Both the position numbers and the translations under genes were made by a program. Shown here piece by piece: positions 56,641 to 64,000 of a stretch of 64,000 nt of DNA (position 1 is the stretch's first letter; each line of letters begins with the position of its first letter). The notes beneath the pieces are model-generated. The model saw only the letters and a list, made by a program, of their open reading frames with translations. It made no database searches and was not told the DNA's origin. Source of the stretch: Symsagittifera roscoffensis (Eukaryota > Xenacoelomorpha > Acoela > Convolutidae); the NCBI RefSeq assembly GCF_963678635.1, contig NC_087069.1:4164166-4228165 (forward strand). The letters are read 5' to 3'.

Positions 56641-58130
56641 ACTGAGTTCTATGAAAGATTGGAACAGAAGCAAGCCAATCAGGCAGAAATAAAGGAAGGA
56701 TTCTCGTTTCTGGACAAAGAAACTTATGAAGCGCTTCCCTTAACGAGATGGTTGGAAAAGTCTGGACATCCAATTCCAGGACATCCTGAGTTACCTAACG
56801 AGAAAGCAGCCGAGATAAAAATCCTATTCGAAAGGGACCCTTGGATCTGTTGCTGCGCTCAAACCTGGTCCAGCAGGAACTCTCTCGCATGAACATAGAC
56901 AGCCTCTCATTATTGGATAAAACGATGCAGGTCACACTGCAAGTGATGCGGATGCTGGGTGGAATGTTAGAGAGAGAAGTGACCAGAGACGACCCCGAGT
57001 GGGCAGCAGCCATGGCATCACTGACAGTCAGTGAGAAGGTGAAGATCATGCCGTCAATACGACAACACAAAGACAACGAGAGGGATTGTAGGTCAATAGT
57101 TCAGCAACTAGTATCCTCAATACCCCACGAGGTCTTAACAAGTACTTCGTACGGTCGGAAAGAACGGGGGAACGATACGCCAAAGAAAACCGTTACCTTT
57201 GAGGACCAGGATAGAGATAGTGAGAAGGTTGAACGAAAACTGGTGCAAGATTGTTTGTCCGGGGAGACAAACGGTGAAAAAAGCCGGCAAGATCAACACC
57301 CGGGACAAGGAAGTTTGTCCGGGGAGCCTGAGATAGAAGAAAAAGTTCCTGACGAGAAACAGGACCTGGGGAACAAAGTTTTGTCCGGGGAGTTCAGATG
57401 GATGCGAAGATGGCACAGACCTGATCTGGAGGAGGGTACAGACTCCATCACAGACTCTTCAACAGATGACAATTCCCGAAATTCAGGAATTGATACCTTC
57501 TCAGACAGGAACTCGAGCTCGGGATCAGAACTGTCAGAACTAGCGATCCACACACTACTAGTGGAAAATTGTGCAAGGGATCTGGATACAGAGGTGTACC
57601 AGGATCCTGACAGTGACCGCTACCTCATACCTAGCGAAGGAGTCTTTGACAACGCAGCAGATGATTTGGAAACAATAGCGGTATCGAAACGTTCAATAGG
57701 TCTGTTGCCACAAAAAGAGGTATTCAGGACTGATCTTCAGCCGTTCAAACAAGAAACACAGCCGTTGGCGAATATTTGGTGTGTTAAGATGGAAGAAGAC
57801 ACACACCAGCCCAATGAGCTGAATAGTCAGATGAGGGTCATGAAGACATACTTGAAGGCGAGATACAGACTCTTGAACCTACTAAGGGCGGAGAGAAATG
57901 ACCGCATGACAAGCAACCTGAAAGGCTGGATAGAAAATGGTCCACCAGACAAAGGCGACCTGGAAGAAGACAGTTACCGTATCCTGAGACAATACTTCAT
58001 GCAGAAAGAGGGGAGGTTATATTTGAACAAGGACGGAATTGTGGCTTGCAAGAGAAGAGAAGAAGACAAAGTCCCATACAAGTATAACGCAATAGTGTTG
58101 CCGCATTTTTATCAGACAGAACTATTATTC
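56641..58130 (+). pseudogene. Connector region between RNase H and integrase, element 4
   Basis: One frameshift near 56835, then open 56841-58187. About 480 residues separate RNase H from the integrase finger, far more than the usual short linker in Ty3/gypsy elements. Segments: helical LTRWLEKSGHPIPGHPEL and VQQELSRMNIDSLSLLDKT; a hydrophilic part with three LSGE repeats (57254, 57314, 57380) encoded by an identical nucleotide string; a Ser/Asp-rich part (SITDSSTDDNSRNSGID); ARDLDTEVYQDPDSDRYLIP; and a basic helical part before the finger. No known domain. Confidence 0.7.
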
Positions 58131-59130
58131 AGGTCGCATGATCAGATGGGCCATAGAGGATCGATAAAGTGTATCAAAGGATCCTGAAACGCTTTGAGTG
58201 GCCTGGAAAGAAAAGGCATGTGACAAGTGGGTAACAGCGTGCCTGTCATGCCAACAGGTCAAGGATCCAAGGAAATTGCAATTTCCTTTACAGTCGATCG
58301 AGTCGTCTGAATTCAACGAAGTGGTGCAGATAGATCACCAAAAGATATGCATGACAGACAGTGGTTATAATCAAGTCTTGGTCATGATAGATCATTTCAC
58401 GAAATATGCAGAGGCCGTGCACTGCATAACAGCCTCAGCAGAAGAGACATGCGACCACCTGATCAATACGTGGATAGCGAGACATGGTTGCCCGATGACG
58501 TTTCAATCGGATAACAGAACAGCTTTCGTAGGAGAGCTCACGAAAGAGCTTATGAGACACTCACAGGTTGCTCAAGCTCACTCCACGACATACCATCTCC
58601 AGACGAATGGCTTAGTGGAAAGACAGAATAGAACGTTAGTGTCGATGCTGAGGGTATATTGTTCCAGGTATATGACCGATTGGGACAGATACCTTCCACA
58701 GGTGATGGGATCCTATAATAGCATGCAACACGAGAAGTCTTTACCCTTGACCTTTTTCTACCAAGAGTATCAGGAAAAGAAAACGTCTCCTCAGGTCTAC
58801 GTGAGGGATGTGATCAGACGTCAGCAAGAGTTGAACGACTTGTGTAGACAAAATACTCAGCAAGCACAGGCAAGGCAGAGGAAGAAAATCGACAAGAAAG
58901 CAGCTGGTGCAAAAACTTACTCGGTGGGAGACTACGTATGGGTATTTCAGAACGTTATACCACCGAAAGGAACGAAAAAGCTCCTTAAGAAGTGGAAGGA
59001 ACACTTCATGATTACGGAAGTGCACCAAGAGGGACGCTTTTATAGACTGAGTACTGGCCGAACCGCCCACTACGAGAGCATTAAGCCACACAATCCATCG
59101 ACAGAAGACTGGTGTATACCCGCAGACATG
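58131..59130 (+). pseudogene. Integrase, element 4
   Basis: Zinc finger: HDQMGHRG (His pair, about 58137-58155), then a frame break at 58185-58198 and CLSCQQ with Cys codons at 58240 and 58249. Catalytic core DD35E: Asp 58333-58335 (VQIDH), Asp 58510-58512 (QSDNRTAF) and Glu 58618-58620 (NGLVERQNRTL), with exactly 35 residues between the last two. A short deletion removes the TGVSPxMMLTG segment at about 58730. The C-terminal GPY/F-like module is KKWKEHFMITEVHQEGRFYR and SIKPHNPST. All three catalytic residues are intact. Confidence 0.88.
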
Positions 59131-59947
59131 GAAGAAGGGGATTATCTAATGATGGACCCTGCTTGTGAGGTCAACGAGAAAGGCACCAGGCAGAAGAACG
59201 ATGAAAACAAAGTCGTAGAGGAAGCAACAAGTACACCACTGGACCTGGATCCAATTGAGGTGATCGAAGCAGACGATGAGACCTACCATACGCAGAAGAA
59301 GACTGGCAGGATACCGAACAAATATGGTCCCCAAGAACTCGGAACCAGAACTTCCGTTCACGATACAGACTCGACAGAGAGACGGGACAAGACCCAAAAA
59401 GAAATATAACCCTTACGGTGATGACTTTGTAGTAGAAAGGATAGATCTGAAAAAGATAGTGGAAGAAGTGGTGGGTCTAGAAGGAATAACAGTGTCACAA
59501 GACATCGACATAGTAGATGATCACGACCAGGAATGGATCGAGGACCGGTCGAAACCCGAAGTAGAATTCGACGACGAGCAACAGGAGTCCTACGAAAAAG
59601 ATCTCACAAATCTGCGAGTCTTGGAAAGGCTGAACGAAATGACATCAGACCCCAAAGAGACCAATGTCATGATTCAAGATGTAGATCGTGAAAGCATGAA
59701 ATACATGAAAACCGAACGAGATGATCCTTCCTGGGCTGCCCAGGAAGGGCAACTACTCATTCTGGCTTCTAACCTCGACTTGATATCCGGTATGCGATCG
59801 ACGGGGACGTCGATGGATATTTTTGTCCGGGGAGTGGGGGTAGGACTTACCCACACTGAAAACTTGATAATAAAAAATTTAAGAATAGCAAGAGAGACAG
59901 GAGACTTAGAAGCAGAACAGGCGAAGAACCTAAGAAACCTGACATAG
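59131..59947 (+). pseudogene. Acidic C-terminal extension of Pol, element 4
   Basis: Continues from integrase (MEEGDYLMMDPACEVNEKG) with a frame change near 59300 to PFTIQTRQRDGTRPKKKYNP, DIDIVDDHDQEWIEDRSKPE, YMKTERDDPSWAAQEGQLL, SMDIFVRGVGVGLTHTE, ending TAG 59945-59947. TTTGTCCGGGGAG lies at 59822-59834, read as IFVRGV. The extension is long and strongly acidic, unlike the usual chromodomain of Ty3/gypsy integrases; no chromodomain motif seen. Confidence 0.65.
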
Positions 59948-60418
59948 GGAGGGTAGCTGAGTCATAATTTAACTTACCAAATGAGTATTCAAATAGCATA
60001 AAAATAACAGATAGTGATTTCATACTCACATACAGAACATGTGCGATAGCAATCACAGCAGCAATGAGTTCTAGGACGTTAGCGGCAGATTTTAAGAGAG
60101 AATATAAAAATATAGAAATCCTTTGGAACCAAAGATCAGGAGTAGGGGGCGTCACAGATACCGGGAAAATACCTATGCTTCTTGGTGACGAGGGCGACGG
60201 AGAAGCGGCACGTGAACCCAGAAAACCTAGTCTTGTCCTTGACGAGGTTGAGAGACTTCCTCGTGGAAATGGACGTGAAGGAGCTCTCGCTTCCAGTGTA
60301 CGATCCGAACAGAGGACAACTGCATCCTCGGGAACTGTACGCGCTTTTACACGTGATATTCTCTGATACTAATATACAAGTGTACTTACATAAGAAATAT
60401 TACTTAAGTATAGGCTGA
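59948..60418 (+). pseudogene. Macro-domain-like protein, element 4 copy
   Basis: Starts FNLPNEYSNSIKITDSDFIL after a TAA at about 59963. Then RTCAIAITAA and TLAADFKREYKNIEILW in one frame, a small deletion near 60150, and FLVTRATEKRHVNPENL, LSLTRLRDFLVEMDVKELSL, PVYDPNRGQLHPRELYALLH and VIFSDTNIQVYLHKKYYLSI in another, to TGA 60416-60418. The block order matches a single macro domain (strand 'YLiTk', helix 'L..sL..l', 'lslP..', final 'i..vF..tdi.v'). Known macro domains bind or hydrolyse ADP-ribose; the altered Gly-rich loop leaves activity open. Confidence 0.5.
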
Positions 60419-60821
60419 GTGACGTGGAAGAGGAAGTATAGGCTGAGTGACGTGGAAGAGGGTGTTAGACTAAATTATGTAGTGTGTGATATGTGTGTTA
60501 TGTTATGTGTAATGTAACTAAGATCCTGGGTAAGAAAGAGTTAGTGACCATGAACAATTGAATGACGATCTTAGGAATAGAACCAAAGTTTGGACTGTCC
60601 AATCTTAGGTCGAATTCCAAAATTTTAGAGACCGATTGATTATATTTTATTTTAGGATCAAAATCATTTTATCTGACTGTTTTTAAATAAATTTTAACGA
60701 GAAGTTCAGGTGAAACTGACAAGTGTGATATTCGTGACCTCTTTTCTAGATCCTGATTGATCATTTAATTGCTCACTTGAGTCAAACCCTTGAATCAAAT
60801 CGAATCAAACTTGAAAAGAGA
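60419..60821 (+). other. Spacer with a 27/28-bp tandem duplication, element 4
   Basis: 'gtataggctgagtgacgtgg' plus 'aagagg' is repeated at about 60407 and 60435. The rest is collinear with 24336-24725 and 34721-35106, including TGGGTAAGAAAG, AAGTTTGGACTGTCC and CCTCTTTTCTAGATCCTG. It ends at the accessory ORF ATG at 60822. Confidence 0.45.
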
Positions 60822-61392
60822 ATGGATAATTTCAACTTGGATGAATGATGGACCTGGCAGAGGCATATGTAGGACCAATGGTAGATGCGATCTATCGTCG
60901 TCTAATGGATCGAGACTTCGCTCTGGAGGACCCAGAGGTAGTCATGTTGCTGACAGCCCTGATAAACACCTTGGGACATGACAACCGTGGGGACAGCCCC
61001 ACGGAAGTCCTATTGATGGCAGCATATGGGGAGAGCGGACTTATCAACCAGGTGAAATGCCTTTGCCCTCCAAGCCCAAGCCTGGGCTGACGAGAATGCA
61101 TCAAGAGATGAACAGCGAGGCTGCCTCGTCTGGTTCACCACTGAGAGCAGCTGTGCCACCAAAGAGGGCGAAAGTAGAATGAGGGGTTCAGACGAACCGA
61201 TCCATGCAAGATCTAGATGGGATGAAGGATGAGCTGGAAAGGACCAGGAAGGAGCTGGATGAGATGACTAAGACCCTGCTCAGTACGGAGGAAGATAGAG
61301 ACATGTGGAAGAGATTGTTCGAAGACTGCAACAAAAAAAAGAGTGAAGAAATTGAGCGCTTGAGGCGGGATAAAAAGAGCGGATGGCGTTGA
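60822..61392 (+). pseudogene. Accessory ORF: helical N-terminus and coiled coil, element 4
   Basis: ATG 60822 (MDNFNLDE) stops after eight codons because of a small deletion at about 60845. The frame then resumes as MDLAEAYVGPMVDAIYRRLM, DFALEDPEVVMLLTALINTL and DSPTEVLLMAAYGESG. Further on, an LRAAVPPKRAKVE segment and a coiled coil (MQDLDGMKDELERTRKELDE, 61204-61290, then EEDRDMWKRLFEDCNKKKSE) follow in another frame. No enzyme motif. Confidence 0.6.
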
Positions 61393-62500
61393 CAACAGCC
61401 GTGGAGAAGGTGATACCTGCAAGAAGTGGTCCTCGGGGGGAGTCCCCGATGGAGTTCTTGACGCCTCGAGAGATGAGTCAGACAACGGAAACGCGACTCC
61501 CGACAACAACAGGTCGAGTGACAATCCCGGACCCTAGTGACACCTTGGGTGACCCAGTCGTGGAACAAAGGGTGAGGAAGCTGATAGAGACAGCTGGACG
61601 ACTAGTCGCCAACAAGAATGCGCCAGGTTCCGGGGTGATTGCACCTTATGGAACAATCGACGATACTGGCAGAGTACGGCTCTCCCAAAGCGTGATGACC
61701 AGACAGGGAGTTAGCGGCACAAGGTCTCAGAGAGGAAGATACGAAAGATGCCGGCGAAGAAAGTGTCACGGGTAATAGACGTAAAAAAGAACAATCAGTT
61801 GAGATATAACTTCACAGGAGTTCCGGAGTCAGATCCGAGAGCTTGCTTCAATCGAGCGACCTGGAATCCGGCAGTGAACCTGCAGCAACCACCGCTGGGG
61901 AAATCACATCTGATACTGGGAGATAGCTTATTCAGAGTACTCTCGAACTTGAAGACCTCTTGCGTCACCACGGTGATGGCCTTCGGAGGCGCGACGATAG
62001 CCCAGTTATTTCGGATGGTGGAGCTGATGAACCAAGGGACAATCCCCAATGTGATGATCCAGGTTGGGACGAACAACATCTCGAGAAGCTCAGATGAGGA
62101 AGAAGCACTATGGGAATCAATGATGGTGTGCTTGTTTAATACTCTCTGGCAGAAGTTCAACTGCGCGATACTGACCGTTTGCACTGTGCCAATGAATGCG
62201 AGGAATTTGACTGCAACAGGGAGAAGGCACAACGAAGGAGTAGTCCGGTGGAATAACATCCTAAGGAATCTCGCAAATCGGAATGCCGGAAGGATGATCC
62301 TCATGGACATCGAACATGAGTAGAGAGCTATGGATCAGGCCAGGCGGACCACGGACGGCATCCACTTCAATAGTATGGAAGTAGAACTCTTTGACACAGG
62401 GGTGCTAAAGGAGGAGGGAGCATCGAACGAACCGGTGTGTACCACCTTTGTGCCTCCGAACCTGGAAACACGCTTGGGGACGGTCCCGGCCGTGACGAAC
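61383..62500 (+). pseudogene. SGNH/GDSL hydrolase-like domain, element 4 (catalytic residues present)
   Basis: 61383-61740 carries TPREMSQTTETRLPTTTGR and the IPDPSDTLG lead. After a frame change at about 61745 the domain is open: block I LILGDSLFRVL (Ser codon 61925-61927), block II AFGGATIAQL (61979-62008), block III VGTNNISR (Asn 62072-62074), TVCTVPMNARNLTATGRRHN, WNNILRNLANRNAGRMILMD. A single TAG at 62321-62323 precedes block V TTDGIHF, with Asp 62354-62356 and His 62363-62365. S-G-N-D-H all appear in SGNH order over about 145 residues. A deletion after 62373 removes the C-terminal helix seen in elements 2 and 3. Confidence 0.7.
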
Positions 62501-64000
62501 TATAGACAGCAGAGCTCTAGCAAACCAGGTCAAAGACCAGACGTTCAAGATCGATTGGGAGAAGCGCCAATGAGGAGGACCATTAATCCGAGGAGAAGAC
62601 TAGGGCCTGAAAACCCGATGGAGGAGACAACCAGCACCTCTAGATCGGATACGAGATCGGAGACGACAAGTACCAGTCGAAAGGAGAGATGCCCTGATAG
62701 AGACCTTCTCCCCGGCATGTGTACAAGGATGACCTGATGAAGCTGGACCTTCAGATGTTGAGCTTCGCCGTGGATGCCAGGAGGATGCTGAATGGAGCGA
62801 GGCTATCGGTCAGTAGACTGTACTCGACAACAGGCGTACACTGGTTAAAAGCCGCTGGCATAAACTTCAGCTCCACGACGGCCTTGAGGTTTGCTGACCT
62901 AGAGGGACTGCCCTCTAATAACACAATGGGACCAGTGACCGCACGATCATTGCAAGACGTGAGATTAAATCACGATGAGGGGAATCGACAAGAGAGACCG
63001 GGAAGATTTCTGATAACGAGGGCGCCGATTGGACAACATGTGAAGATGTTCAGGCAGCTGAAGACACCCCCCGGTCATGTGGAAGAAAGCGTATACCCGA
63101 AAAAAGTAAGTCAAGAAGGTGATGTCCAAAGATACGGCGAATTGAAAGCGATAAAGAAAGATGAGACCATCTTTGCCGCGTACGACAAGGCAGAAATGAG
63201 GAAGGCCAAGATTATGATAGTAGCGAATTCAGAGTTCGTGCACACTTTCAAGTCTCTGTTTTGGCCGGACGTCATAATGTTGGCAGCGGTCGATCTGGAC
63301 CTACTGCAATCCGTGTCAATGGCTATCGGGGTACAAAGACAGACGGACATGAACCCAATCACAATCGTGTTTGCTGGCATCAATGACCATCTACACAGTA
63401 GAGGTTTCCTGAGCAGACTCATAGAGCCTACAACGGTAGAAAATGCTGTATGGCCAGCAACAAAAGACATCCTCGAGTCAATGGGTGAAATGATGGATGC
63501 GATGAAGGAGGGGTTCTTCACCAAGATGACACCGAGAGTAGTGTTCGCGCTGTCTCCGGGGTATGCACATCTCCCGGATGGACTGAAATTCGTGTATGCG
63601 ATCGTGACCTTGCTTTCGGAAGGGAAATATGATTTTATCATATCGGCCCCAAACGGCATGATAGAGATGGAGAACCTGAGACCACTCAGGACTGAGCTAC
63701 CTGGGTGTGGTCGGATATCTCGAACGCGATGAGAGGATTCAAGGACCATGAGCTACACATGCTAGTGTTGGACGAGGTGCTGGGGTTGGAAATGTCCAAC
63801 TTCAGTCGACAGCTCAAACTGAAACCGGGAATAGGCGACGACCATCGAGTGATCGTAGCGATGTCGAACGACTTATGGTTCCGAGGAATGGAAGCGACAG
63901 GAGAAAAAGAGAGAAGGAAAAACTCCCAGGAGGCTAGAGCTCACTTGGAGGCGATGGTTTTGAGAACCAAACCGGAGGCTAACCCGTGGCTACATCTAAT
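62501..64000 (+). pseudogene. Basic linker and second SGNH-like domain, element 4 (runs off the window)
   Basis: The linker at 62560-62700 is Arg/Ser/Thr-rich (TSTSRSDTRSETTSTSRKER). After a frame change at about 62718 it is open to 63732: LQMLSFAVDARRMLNGARLS, GRFLITRAPIGQHVKMFRQL, KAKIMIVANSEFVHTFKSLF, DVIMLAAVDLDLLQSVSMAI, ITIVFAGINDHLHSRGFLSR, FALSPGYAHLPDGLKFVYAI. A last frame change near 63705 gives AVWSDISNAMRGFKDHELHM, LKLKPGIGDDHRVIVAMSND and onward to the edge. FAGIND resembles SGNH block III. The Ser of block I and the final His are absent, so an inactive or scaffold domain is likely. Confidence 0.6.

Larger units (their letters stand above)
50962..64000 (+). mobile_element. Element 4: most complete giant LTR-type (Ty3/gypsy-like) copy
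   Basis: gag, protease, RT, RNase H, connector, integrase, acidic tail, macro-like domain, spacer, helical ORF, coiled coil, SGNH hydrolase and second SGNH-like domain follow in one orientation and continue past the right edge. All Pol catalytic motifs are present, although the reading frame is broken at about eight places. With the missing 3' part supplied by element 3 (38.2-43.3 kb), the internal region is at least about 17.8 kb. Confidence 0.8.

Noticed and set aside
1-64000. Alternative genetic code to explain the many in-frame stops.
   Set aside because: TAA, TAG and TGA all occur, at different residues, together with frameshifts; this is ordinary decay.

Overview
The window is eukaryotic, repeat-dominated DNA with no convincing host gene, rRNA or tRNA. 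Nearly everything recognisable is decayed retroelement sequence on the + strand. The element families (a Ty3/gypsy-type Pol and a Penelope-like RT with a GIY-YIG endonuclease) point to an invertebrate animal. My impression from family resemblance is a cnidarian (coral-like) genome, but the window alone cannot settle this.

Layout. 1-4690: the 3' end of an older, diverged copy of a giant LTR-type element (element 1) and its LTR-like repeats. 4691-10625: two Penelope-like elements; the first is 5'-truncated inside the LTR-like repeat, the second is longer and has a possible intron. 10.7-11.25 kb: a fragment of another ORF with SGNH-hydrolase-like blocks. 11.25-13.57 kb: non-coding, with a 63-bp minisatellite. 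13.57-30.08 kb: element 2, with tandemly duplicated gag/RT, then RNase H, integrase, a macro-like domain and accessory ORFs. 30.08-34.42 kb: LTR-like units and a remnant of a tandem amplification. 34.43-43.31 kb: element 3, the accessory half only. 43.31-50.96 kb: tandem LTR-like units, a 1.86-kb tandem duplication and a short-motif array. 50.96-64.0 kb: element 4, the most complete copy (gag, protease, RT, RNase H, integrase, macro-like domain, accessory ORFs), running off the right edge.

How the parts fit. Superimposing the copies gives one composite giant element: gag - protease - RT - RNase H - an unusual connector of roughly 400 residues - integrase - acidic tail - macro-like domain - about 0.4 kb spacer - helical ORF - coiled coil - SGNH/GDSL hydrolase - basic linker - second SGNH-like domain without the catalytic residues - further unknown ORFs - a Cys/His-rich terminal ORF. 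The internal part is at least about 17.8 kb, because elements 2 and 3 share a deletion that hides part of the middle. Every copy has stop codons and frameshifts, so coordinates of broken genes are approximate and LTR termini were not resolved.

The most interesting signals are the retroelement-borne macro-like (ADP-ribose-binding fold) domain, the SGNH hydrolase with its catalytic residues visible, the nucleotide-level repeat TTTGTCCGGGGAG scattered through pol and leader, and a tandem amplification with two identical junctions.
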